DNA of 64,000 bases from Cordilura impudica (lineage: Eukaryota > Arthropoda > Insecta > Diptera > Scathophagidae): assembly GCA_963682025.1 (NCBI GenBank), contig OY821518.1:225847070-225911069 (forward strand). Reading direction: 5' to 3'. Positions 41,333 to 52,370 of the stretch are shown here, one piece after another. Both the position numbers and the translations under genes were made by a program. Under the pieces are notes generated by a model. It was not told the origin of the DNA, did not search any database, and saw only the letters and a list, made by a program, of their open reading frames with translations. Position 1 is the stretch's first letter. Every line of letters starts with the position of its first letter.

Positions 41333-43823
41333 AACAAGTAAGAGTGTTAAATTCGGCTGTGCCGAATCTTTGACACCCTCCACCTTGGTTTGAGTCGTGA
41401 TAATAAATGTAAATGAAAAAGTAAACAATTTGTTAAACTTAATACCAAATTATTTCAGCATATTCTTTGGGTTGGTTTTCGTTTTTTCTATTATTTCGGA
41501 TTTATTTCGGTGTTTGCTTTTTGGTCATCGTGGTTGCTGATCGGCATGCATTTTGGTTATATACCTATATGGATGCGTTTCCGGTTATATGACATAACTT
41601 CTCGTTTAATTTAGTTTTTGCTAATTAAATTGCTCACCCTAACCTCCATTGGTGGCTATATGCATTAAATCGTGCTAATTGGAGATGGCTGTATAGTTTC
41701 TTTTAACTGGCGAAATATTATTTCATTGCGGTCATGTAGGTCGAATGGAGTAACACATAATAACCAAAAAAAAAGCTCTCTCAACTTTTTTATTAAAAAA
41801 TTGCCATATTTGGAAAACATAGAGAATAAATTTATAATAATAAATATTCAAATTAGGGATGCCAAACGCAAAAACCAAATGTGCCAAACATTTTAAATAA
41901 AATAATTTGTTCTCTTTATTTTCTGAAAAACTTAAAATTTTTATCCAAATAAAATTGTGAAAATTTCTATATAAATAAAATTCTCATCAAATTGCGTTTA
42001 TTTATGTAACAGTTTTTATGTTCGCAATTCTTAAATATCATTTGACGTTTTCTAAAATTCATTGAATTTAAATTAATGTTTTCTGTAGTGTGATTCTGTA
42101 AATTTCAACGATCCGACAATCGCAAAATATATCGATAGCTATTGTTGTTTGCACTAAGGATTAAGTGATTCACTAAGTACATACATCTTAACGACAGTTC
42201 TATTTATTTAAATTGTAAACGAGTGGCATCTCTGTCAAAATAAGCGAAAAACACAAAGAAGAATAGAAAAAACAAATTACTTCGTGTTTGACAGGATGAT
42301 TTTACGTTTATGTTTAATATCTCTATTTTTTACTAATATTTCTGTTTATTTATTTGAAAATGAAATAATGAATTGAATATGCTATTTAATTTTTTTTATT
42401 TATATAAAAAAGTTTTTTTTAATTAAAGCAAAATATTTTCACTATTTTATGATTTTTATTTATGTATGACGACATTTCAACCTAAAAATTTAAGTTTTTA
42501 TCGATTGAATATACAACACAAAAATGGTTGTCGTTTAGATAACAACAACAGCTGACTTTAACAATAGCGAATATATTTTAAAAATTTTACTGATAATTGT
42601 GCTATTTTCTTTTTTTAAACGATTCGACTATCGTTAAAAGAAGTTACTGAATCGCGGTACTGAAAAGCTATTATTTTCTCCTGAATGTCAATATTTTTTT
42701 AAATGTAAAAATTTTTTAAATGTAAACACAGGTATTTGGTGTTTATTTTTTATAATTTCAATTTGTGTTTAACGAATAAAATTTATATATTAAAGATGCA
42801 ATTGATGTCTTCTACATTTAAAATTATAATTTCCGACGTTTTGATATGATTTTCTGAAATTCAATTAATATTTTCTAATTTATAATTGGAAATTTTAATT
42901 CCAGTTTTTAGAATTGATATTTTCTTAAATTTAAATGGAAAATTTAAAAAGTGCAATTTTGTATTTATGTGAATAATGATGCATTAGTAATTATAAACAA
43001 TTTTTAAAAATTAGATTTAATCGCAATCAGATATTTTGTAGGGAAAGCAGAATAATAATTCTATATAACTATGTAGAACTATTTATGAAAGCAAAAATCT
43101 CATTGATGAACTCGGTAACTCTATTTTGTAAACAGAACAAAAAGTTAATATTTCAAACTTATGTTCATATTCATAAAGAATAATGAAAAAACGTATGAAA
43201 TAAAAGACCAGCCCGTGTGTACTCTTAACATTGTTCTGTTAAAATAGAAATAACTATTGCAAAGCTAATTAGAACAAAAATTGTGGCGCCATTTACTGTG
43301 GCATAGTCACGCTGAGCAAAATGAAGTGACACTCTGTTAATGCAAAAGAAATGTATTTTCCCCATAATAAAATATTGCAGAATTTTATGTAAATAAAATA
43401 ATATACCGATTTATTTCTAACATGCAGTTGTTATGGATATACATATATAATATATGTATATTATATGTGTTATTTAATATGTTCATGTATGTATATGTAA
43501 ATATTACACACAAAAAATACAACATCAAACGTTATTTTTGTGTTTTTCTCTTTAAATAAATTTATACATACATAAAATTTTTTTTTGCTAAATTTACATT
43601 GTATTTGCTTTAGATGCTGGTGAATTTTTACTCCCTTTACATATATTAACTCGTAGTGTCTGCTTGTCGAAAAAATTTTGGATCGATTTTACCCCTTTCC
43701 CGTGACCTATTCGATCTGAAATTTTGCAGGCAGGCTCGTGGTAATAACAGAAATGATCTAACAAATTTTTTTAGTATGCCAAACCAATGGAAACTTTTAA
43801 AATTTTCTACCAGAATTAATAAA
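41333..43823 (+). mobile_element. Family 2 DINE-1-like element, right end missing or displaced
   Basis: It starts AACAAGTAAGAGTGTTAAAT followed by hairpin ATTCGGCTGTGCCGAAT (41351-41367) and GACACCCTCCACC. The interior matches the copies at 22648 and 52682, such as GTTGCTGATCGGCATGCATT and GATGGCTGTATAG. It reaches the AATTTTCTACCAGAATTAAT zone, where the family 1 copy at 43824 begins. The right-hand GAGGGTATA terminus is absent here. The sequence at 51791-52368 may be its displaced remainder. Confidence 0.7.
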
Positions 43824-44617
43824 AACAAGTAAGAAAATTATAGTCGGTCTAGACCGACTATATGATACCCTATACCATGGTTTAGAGACCCTATCTTTCG
43901 GTCCAACTACTTCGATATAGAAAATAAGCATAAACCAAATTTGAGTGGGATTTTTATTAATTTTTTTGGCTGCAGATATGAAAAAGTTCATATCGGATGC
44001 TATATCTATAAAGGGACAAGGTCCAAAAATGGACCGATCCTGATCATGTTTGGTAAAGTCTCTTGTATTTTGCAAAAATATATACAAACAAAATTTGAGA
44101 AGAATCAGTGCAATATTTTTGTTTTTTGATAGATTTAAGTGAAGATCGGGAAGCAGCTCTATATGGGGCCTATGACTAAGAGTTGTCCCATAGGGATCAT
44201 TTTTGGACTACTCATTAATGGATGTAATAAATGCATACAAACCCAATTTGAGTAAGATCTATATGACAATTTGGATCTTATGGCAATTAATGTCGATTTC
44301 ATATGGGTAATTTGTATGGGGGCTAGGTCTGAACATGGACCGATTCTCATCAATTTCAATAGCGTTCATCCCATGGCTGATAAAAGCTTATATACCAAAT
44401 TTCATCAAAATATATTCATATTTGCGACCTGCAGTTTGATTACAAGCTTTACATGGACACACAGACGGACGGACGGACGGACATTGTTAAATTAACTCAG
44501 AAAGTGATTGTGATTCGATCGGTATAATTAAAGATGGGTCTAGGTCAAATATTTTTGGTTGTTACAAACAGCAGCACAAAGTCATTATACCCAAACCACA
44601 TAGTGGTATAGGGTATA
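43824..44617 (+). mobile_element. Family 1 DINE-like repeat, complete
   Basis: 794 bp from AACAAGTAAGAAAATTATAG, palindrome, to ACATAGTGGTATAGGGTATA, with a GACGGACGGACGGAC seed. The 62- to 102-codon frames within family 1 copies recur in every copy because the repeat recurs; there is no sign of selection on a protein. Confidence 0.9.
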
Positions 44618-44840
44618 AAAATTTACAAAGGGTTAGTTTTTATTATACTATTATTCAGTCGATAGACCGCTCTCATTGTGTCAAGACCGAATACGCATAA
44701 ATCAAACTCAGTGCAAGCAATTACTATAATACAAACGTGTTATCTCAAAATATATATACATATCTCTTTTAATAAAAAAAAAAACAACACAATTAAATTG
44801 ATTTTAAAAAAATTACTAAACCAAATAATTATATCCAATA

Positions 44841-46590
44841 ATGGATAAATTATCGGAACCGCCAGATCGTGGTGGTCAGCCACTCATTACGTTTGATAAA
44901 ACAAAGAAACCGACGCTAATTTCTACTGGAGAAAAATTTTTAATTATGCAAAGACTGAACGACAAGGAGAATTGTACGGACACACTTGCCAATGTCTCAC
45001 CCTTTTTAATAAAAAAAGTAGTAGACAGTGGAACTACTCTTATTCAAACTAAATGGAACTATTCTTATTCAAACTAAATCTTTCGTCCAAGCTAGTAAAT
45101 TAATTCAGGTCACGTCTTTATCTCCTGAAATCAAAGTTGATATTAAAGAACATCAAACTCTAAATTTTGCAAAGGGAGTAATATATTCAAATGATCTTCG
45201 CGGAATAAACGAGTCCGAAATTTTATATGAACTGAGAAAACAAAATGTTACGCAAGTAAATAAAATATTAAACAAGTAAGAAAATTATAGTCGGTCTAGA
45301 CCGACTATATGATACCCTATACCATGGTTTAGAGACCCTATCTTTCGGTCCAACTACTTCGATATAGAAAATAAGCATAAACCGAATTTGAGTGGGATTT
45401 TTATTAATTTTTTTGGCTGCAGATATGAAAAAGTTCATATCGGATGCTATATCTATAAAGGGACTAGGTCCAAAAATGGACCGATCCTGATCATGTTTGG
45501 TAAAGTCTCTTGTATTTTGCAAAAATATGTACAAACAAAATTTGAGAAGAATCAGTGCAATATTTTTGTTTTTTAATAGATTTAAGTGAAGATCGGGAAG
45601 CAGCTCTATATGGGATCAAAGGGATCATTTTTCGGCTACTCATTAGTGGATGTAATGAACGCATACAAACCCAATTTGAGTAAGATCTATATGACAATTT
45701 GGATCTTATGGCAATTTATGTCGATTTCATATGGGTAATTTGTATGGGGGCTAGGTCTGAACATGGACCGATTCTCACCAATTTCAATAGCGTTCATCCC
45801 ATGGCCGACAAAAGCTTATATACCAAATTTCATCAAAATATATTCATATTTGCGACCTGCAGTTTGATTACAAGCTTTACATGGACACACAGACGGACGG
45901 ACGGACGGACGGACGGACGGACGGACGGACGGACGGACATTGTTAAATCAACTCAGAAAGTGATTCTGATTCGATCGGTATAATTAAAGATGGGTCTAGG
46001 TCAAATATTTTTGGTTGTTACAAACAGCAGCACAAAGTCATTATACCCAAACCACATAGTGGTATAGGGTATAAAAATGTTAACGGTAATTTAATCGAAA
46101 CAGGTCTCATCGTAATAACCTTTGCTGCAACTAATATTCCCTCTGACTTAGCTATTGGATACGAAAAAGTTAAAATACGTCCGTATATTCCACTTCCATT
46201 AAATTGTAAAAATTGTCTACAGTATGGATATGTATCCAAATTTTGTAATAATGATAAACTATGTGTCAACTGCTCAAACGGTTTCCATACTAATGAAGAA
46301 TAAAAAGAAAAATGTGAACTTCCATCCTCTTGTATTAATTGCAAAAACGCCAAAATTGAAAACTCAAAGCATGCTACAAATGATAGATCCTGTCCAATTT
46401 TTCTTAAAGAAAAGGAAATCCAAGCAATCGCTACCCTTGAGAAAGTTGGGAAAAAGAAGGCTGCCGCTATATACAGACAACGTCATAATCAACAAAATGC
46501 ACTATACTCTACAATAACGAAAAGCAATAACAACGATAAACCCTCCACATCCTCCGTTCGTACAAGCCACTCGAAAATCCAAACGGTTAA
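44841..46590 (+). pseudogene. I-like ORF1 (nucleocapsid-like), broken
   Basis: The N-terminal part (44841-45270) contains LANVSPFLIKKVVDS and later KVDIKEHQTLNFAKGVIYSN and LRKQNVTQVNKI. A 25-bp tandem duplication at 45029-45078 shifts the frame, and a family 1 repeat interrupts it at 45271. It resumes at 46074 with NLIETGLIVITFAATNIPSD and cysteine knuckles CKNCLQYGYVSKFC and CVNCSNGFHTNEE. A stop follows at 46301-46303, then a third CINCKNAKIENSKH-type knuckle and a Lys/Asn-rich tail. ORF1 coats the LINE RNA. The native start is probably the ATG at 44841, 188 bases into the element. Confidence 0.75.
45271..46073 (+). mobile_element. Family 1 DINE-like repeat inside I-like ORF1
   Basis: Complete copy. 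ORF1 codons continue across it (QNVTQVNKI before, NVNGNLIETG after), so it entered the coding frame without an evident duplication. It has a pure GGAC run at about 45894-45938. Confidence 0.9.
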
Positions 46591-46603
46591 ACACAGGAAA
46601 ATA

Positions 46604-47115
46604 ATTTTAATAATAAACTCTCTCTATAATGGCAAAATATACTAAAATAACCATAATCAAATTAATATCAATATTAACATTTCTTACATTTAGCTCTAAT
46701 AATAATTTCTCACTCTTATATTTCCCACTATTTATACCCTATATTAAAACCATTTCTCTTAATTACCAATATTCAACTCTCCTTCAGTATTATACTAAGC
46801 CTCTCGGTACCAAATATTTAGTATATCATCTCATATCTAACTGTAAATCCATTTCTCATTTTTATAGTCATATTTCTAACTGGTGTCTATTAAATATAAT
46901 TTTCTTACTATTTCTTTTTAAAGTACAAAATATACTCTTGACCAAGCTCTCTTTTCTTTTCTCAAATATATGTATGTATATCAGATACCATACAATATTG
47001 TATAAATGTAATTTATATCCAACATGTAACATTATGGCTGTTCATGCATATAACTAAAAAAAGACAATTGCTTTATAGAAAATCAAAAATCCAATATACA
47101 CTTTAAAATTATATA
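46604..47115 (+). other. Region between I-like ORF1 and ORF2
   Basis: About 500 bp of AT-rich sequence with a 142-codon open frame (46629-47057) rich in Ile, Leu, Tyr and Ser. It has no recognised motif and I do not regard it as a gene; it could be diverged linker sequence. Confidence 0.4.
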
Positions 47116-50100
47116 TTGACACTTAACATTGTACAATGGAACATGAACGGTTATTTAAATAATTATAATGAGCTACAATTGTTAATTAAACTATACAGTC
47201 CAAAAATCATTTGCATCCAAGAAACTCACATACATGCCCACCTAAATATTCCTATACCAATTAATTATTCCCTTTATGCTATAATACTTCAACTACCAGA
47301 TATGGAGGAGTTGCAATACTTGCACATAAATCCTTACAACAAAGACAAATTACGGTACCAAATGACTTTGACTCAATATGCGTTAAGATAATATCAAAAC
47401 TAAAATTTAATATTTTTAGTGCCTACATTCCATCCCCATCTAAATTCAGCAATAGAAATGTTAGCAACGTTTTTATTTCAGACACACCAACACTTATTAC
47501 AGGTGACTTCAACAGTTCACACAAAAATTGGGGATCAAATTCAAACAGCCGTATAGGTATTATTTTATCAGATTTCATTAATAATTCAAGCTTAGTATTA
47601 CTAAATAACAAATCACCGACTCACTTGAACACTCATGGAAATTTTTCACACATAGACATAACTTTTTGTTCACCCATTATAGCTACCCAGGCCGAATGGA
47701 AAACTGAAAATAATCTTTGTGGTAGTGATCATTACCCAATAATTATATCGCTATTCGCCTTATCTATTACTCAAAACACACTTACTAAAAATAAATTTAA
47801 CACCAAATATGCTAACTGGACAAAGTTCCAAAACTGTTGTTATAACTTCAACATTAGTAGACCCGTCTCTACCAATATAAATAAAGAAGCCGCTAATATT
47901 TCCAAATCAATAATACAAGCAGCCAATTTATCTATCCCCCAATACCGAACCAATCCTAAAAAAGTCCCATGGTGGAATAGTGAACTAGAAAAGCTAAAAG
48001 CAGAAAAGAATAGGCTTTGGCATATATTCAAAAGGAACATTAACCAAACAAATCTGTTAAACTATAAAAAGTCAAATTCTTTATATAAAAGAAAAATTAA
48101 GTTAACCAAAAAAGACTCTATCATCTCCTTCACTTCTACAATCAATCCAAATACACCTACTGACAAAATATGGACAAATATTCGAAATTTTACGGGCTAC
48201 AAAAAATCACAAAATATACACTGCATAACTTCACTGGATAACCCTAACGTTAAGATTACTGATAACATGGAAATGGCGCAGGAATTTGGAAGATTCTGGT
48301 CCGACAATTCATCTGATTTAAATTTTTCAAATAATTTTAGAGCAAACAAACAAAATATGGTTTCAAATCTTCCTACAACTATACCTTGCGCTGAGGCACT
48401 AAGAATAGAAGGCAATATAAATATCGTTGAGCTAAGTTCCACCTTAAGTAAATTAAAAGGAAAAACCCCGGGAATGGACAGGATCTCGTATCCAATGTTG
48501 AAAATGTTACCTTATCAACTAAAAGTAAGAATTTTAAACCTTTATAATAATATACTTTCCAATTACATTCCTCAACAGTTCAAAAATAGCGTAGTTATAG
48601 CCATTCCTAAGCCCGGATATGACAAAACTATGATGAAGTCATATTGACCCATTTCGTTGAACCCTTGCTTATCCAAAGTTTTAGACAAAATCATTGCCAA
48701 TAGGTTATGGTGGTTTATTACAGCAAAACAACTGCTTAATAACCAGCAGTTTGGTTTCAGAAAAGGGAGCTCGACAATTGATAGTCTACTTTATCTAGAC
48801 TACCAAATCACCAATTGCCTCTCATCACGTAAACATGCGAACATATTATCACTTGACTTTGAACGAGCATTTGATAAAGTAGGAATTCATTCAATATTGG
48901 ATCAGTTAATAGAGTGGAAAGTCGGCCCAAATATTATACAACACTTGTTTAATTTTATGACTAAGAGAAAAATAACAGTATGAATCAAAAATTGTTACTC
49001 AAACTCCTTCCCTCTACATAATGGAATCCCCCAGGGATCCCCCTTATCAGTTATTCTTTTTGTGATAGCATATAATAAATTATGTTCAATCATTTCCCTT
49101 CATAAGGAAATTGATTTCTGTGCATACGCCGACGACTTTAATTTAATTATTCGTTCGGACAAAAAGATAAACACTGTGCTGAATTTGGACAATCTATTTA
49201 ATGACATTAAAAATTGGTGTAATGCAACTGGATCTACACTCTCTACCACAAAATGTAAATATATACATGTTTGTAGACTTAAAAACTGTTATTGCGAAAT
49301 TCGTTCATCGAACATCGCAATTTCAAAAACGGATACTCTGAGGATACTTGGCGTAACCATTAATAAGAGATACAAATGGAACGATCACATTGACAACCTA
49401 ACAACTGCCCTAACACACCGGCTAAACATTTTAAAATGTCTTGCTAGCACAAGATTTAACTGCAATGCAATCTCTCTCATTTCAGTTACCAAAGCCCTTA
49501 TAATCTCAAAAATAAATTATGGTCTTCCACTCTATGGATCAGCTCCTAGATCCCAACTTAGAAAAATTGATTCAATAATTAACTCAGCTGTTAGAACTTC
49601 ACTCGGCGCTTTCCGTTCTACGCCAATAAACAATATGTTGTTTGAAGCTAACATTAAACCATTAAATACACAACGAGAAATTGAAACTACAAAACTGGTT
49701 CGTATATTGTTATATAATACCAATACTCCGCTACATCAGATAGCAAAGAAAGTTAAAATTTCAAAAAAAATACCCAAAGTACCATCAGCCATTTACAGGA
49801 CAATACGAAATTGTAATCAATTAGACATCCCTTTACATATTCCCATATTCCTAAGAACAGGATGAAATAGCTCCCCCCTTGGTCATCAGACCCTACGACC
49901 ATCGATATATCCCTGCATGGACTATCAAAATCCATTACTGATATATCTCAATTTAATACAATGTTTAGCACGACCAAGGATAATCTTAAGGATTTTCAAT
50001 TTTTATACACCGACGGATCCAAAACTGATTTTTCAGTAACATTTAGCATTACAACAGAAAATACTATTATTAAAATTTCAAACTTACCAACCCACAGCTC

Positions 50101-51615
50101 CATATTTTCGGCCGAATTAATAGCAATTTATGAAGCTGTATCATATGTGAAGAATAAGCAAGGAAAATTCGCTATATGCTCAGACTCTCTATCATCAATA
50201 CAAGCAATACAGAATGTTTCAAATAATTGGTATTATATTTCCAACATTAGGAGCACTCTAACTGCAAAATCTCCAAAAATTATACTAATTTGGGTCCCTG
50301 GACACAGCCGAATAAAGGGAAACGAATTTGCGGATCTTGCAGCCAAGGCTGCTGCGGAACATCCTTTACATTTAACTCAAAACTTCAATCGAAAAGACTT
50401 GCTATCATTAATTGACAGAAAATATTTAGAAAACAAGTAAGAAAATTATAGTCGGTCTAGACCGACTATACGATACCCTATACCATGCGTTTAGAGACCC
50501 TATCTCTCAGGCCCAACTAACTGGATATAGAAAATAAGCATAAACCAAATTTGAGTGGGATTTTTATTAATTTTTTCGGCTGCAGATATGAAAACGTTCA
50601 TATCGGATGCTATATCTATATGGGGACTAGGGCCAAAAATGGACCGATCCTGACCATGTTTGGTAAAGTGTGTTGTATTTTGCAAAAATATATACACACA
50701 AAATTTGAGAAGAATCAGTGCAATATTTTTGTTTTTTGATAGATTTAAGTAAAGATCGGGAAGCAGCTCTATGGGGCCTATGACTAAGAGTTGTCCAATA
50801 AGGATCATTTTTAGACTACTGATTAATGGATGTAATATATACATACAAACCCAATTTGGCTAAGATTTGTATGATAATGTGGATCTTATGGCAGTATATG
50901 TTGATTTCATAGGGGTCATTTGTATGGGGGCTAAGTCTGAGCATGGACCGATTCTCACCAATTTCAATAGCGTTTATCCCGTAGCCGATAAAAGAACAAA
51001 TACTAAATTTCATCAAAATATATTCATATTTGCGACCTGCAGTTTGATTACAAGCTTTACATGGACACACAGACGGATGGACGGACGGACGGACATCGTT
51101 AAATCGAATCAGATAGTGATTCTGATTCGATCGGTATAATTAAAGATGGGTGTAGGTCAAATATTTTTGGTTGTTACAAACAGTAGCACAAAGTCATTAT
51201 ACCCAAACCACATAGTGGTATAGGGTATAATGAACAAGACCTAATTTTTGACGCAACGTCTACCTGGTATAGAAATATTAATCGATATATGAAAACCATT
51301 TACAGCTACATGAACGACAATATGAAGAATGTTAGTAGACTAGATTGTACTAAATACCAGCGATTACGCCTAGGTCATACTAGAGTCACACATGGACATT
51401 TATTTAATAACAATACCACACCTTTCTGTAACTGTAACATCCCATATCCCACAAATCCATCACATTTCCTTTGTGACTGCCCGAAAACTAATAACTCCCG
51501 TAAAGCCATATTTCAAATTTCCGACCCTTTGTATCCACTGTTCCATCCTTCTATAGATAATATTGCCCTGTTGACTAAATTTCTCAAAACATCAAATCTT
51601 TACAATGAAATATAA
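47116..51615 (+). pseudogene. I-like ORF2 (endonuclease, RT, RNase H), broken
   Basis: The AP endonuclease starts LNIVQWNMNGYLNNYNELQL, with IQETH, then after a shift near 47390 TLITGDFNSSHKNWGS and GSDHYPIII. The RT has KGKTPGMDRISYPMLK, a stop at 48645-48647 where SY(R)PISL is expected, QQFGFRKGSSTIDSLL, LDFERAFDKV, a stop at 48981, NGIPQGSPLSVILFV and CAYADDFNLII. RNase H at 49990-50410 shows FLYTDGSKTDFS, FSAELIAIYEA, AICSDSLSSIQAI and WVPGHSRIKGNEFADLAAKA. After a family 1 insertion the C-terminus has FCNCN and HFLCDC. The enzyme would nick target DNA and prime reverse transcription. Known breaks: shifts near 47390 and 49870, stops at 48645 and 48981, and the insertion. Confidence 0.85.
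50432..51229 (+). mobile_element. Family 1 DINE-like repeat inside I-like ORF2
   Basis: Complete 798-bp copy inserted in the codons following RNase H (REKYLEN-type context; ENEQDLIFDATS continues after it). It carries the palindrome, a GGACGGACGGACGG seed and the TAGTGGTATAGGGTATA end. Confidence 0.9.
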
Positions 51616-51790
51616 AACATGTAAATATGTATATACGTATTATCTTTAAGTTATTAAATAAATTATAATATTTTATTTTAATACAAAGAGCTGAAGGCCT
51701 ACGATGCTATTGCTCTCAACTACGTTTTCTTATAATTTGTAATTATAAGTTAAACGAACAATAAATAAATAAATAAATATTATACTATTA

Positions 51791-52368
51791 CCACAACGAC
51801 CACAAAAACAACAAGTCCAGCTATGACAACAACACGACATTTAGAAAAACAACAAGAACAATATAGAAACATCATATTTTTAATTTTTTTTTTTACTTTT
51901 TCAGAGATTTCCCTGGACCTGTTCCACCGATTTTAATGATCTTTGAAACAGAAATCTTTCCATGAATATGATGAATCATTCTCCCTAAAAATGATCACTG
52001 TGGCTGCACTATTGAGGGCGTGATCGTGACAAGAACAACATAGAAAATTATATTTTTTCAAGACTTTTTTTAGTTCTTCATTCAAATCTCGGGCCCTGAT
52101 CAACCGATTTGGACGATTTTAAATAGAAAAGTTTTCAGGATGTTAGTGAATCATTTTTATGTCAACGAGCACCCTAGCTGCCCGATTAATGCCGTAATCG
52201 TGATTTCCACAGACGGACAGACGGACAGACGGACATCACTATATCAACTCCGGTTGTTATAAGGATCACATATATATATATTTTATGGGGTCCAAAATTT
52301 TTTTTCTAATTATTACAAACGGAATGACAAACTTATATATACCCTCTGCACACTGGAGTGGAGGGTAT
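51791..52368 (+). mobile_element. Family 2 right-end fragment
   Basis: Contains TTTTTCAGAGATTTCCCTGG, the CAGACGGACAGACGG seed, TATATATTTTATGGGGTCC and the closing CTGGAGTGGAGGGTATA, matching 54430-54872. Its left edge is the I-like LINE target site, so it may be the far side of the family 2 element starting at 41333. Confidence 0.7.
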
Positions 52369-52370
52369 AA

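Larger units (their letters stand above)
44641..51790 (+). mobile_element. Full-length I-like LINE with 13-bp target duplication
   Basis: TATTATACTATTA occurs at 44641-44653 and 51778-51790. The element (44654-51777) starts TTCAGTCGATAGACCGC, has a ~190-bp leader, ORF1 with zinc knuckles, ORF2 with endonuclease, reverse transcriptase, RNase H and a C-terminal Cys/His motif, and ends in an AATAAATAAATAAATAAA tail. Removing two family 1 insertions (45271-46073, 50432-51229) leaves about 5.5 kb, a normal I-element size. The RNase H domain and simple-repeat tail favour the I clade (inference). Several stops and shifts make it inactive. Confidence 0.88.

Noticed and set aside
43797..46000. Recurring frames of 60-110 codons, e.g. 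those starting MSGIFINFFGCRYEKVHIG or MYIFLQNTRDF
   Set aside because: They recur because the family 1 repeat recurs, on both strands and with stops in some copies; no sign of a real protein.
46629..47057. 142-codon frame between I-like ORF1 and ORF2
   Set aside because: Biased Ile/Leu/Tyr/Ser composition from AT-rich DNA, no motif and located in a LINE inter-ORF region.
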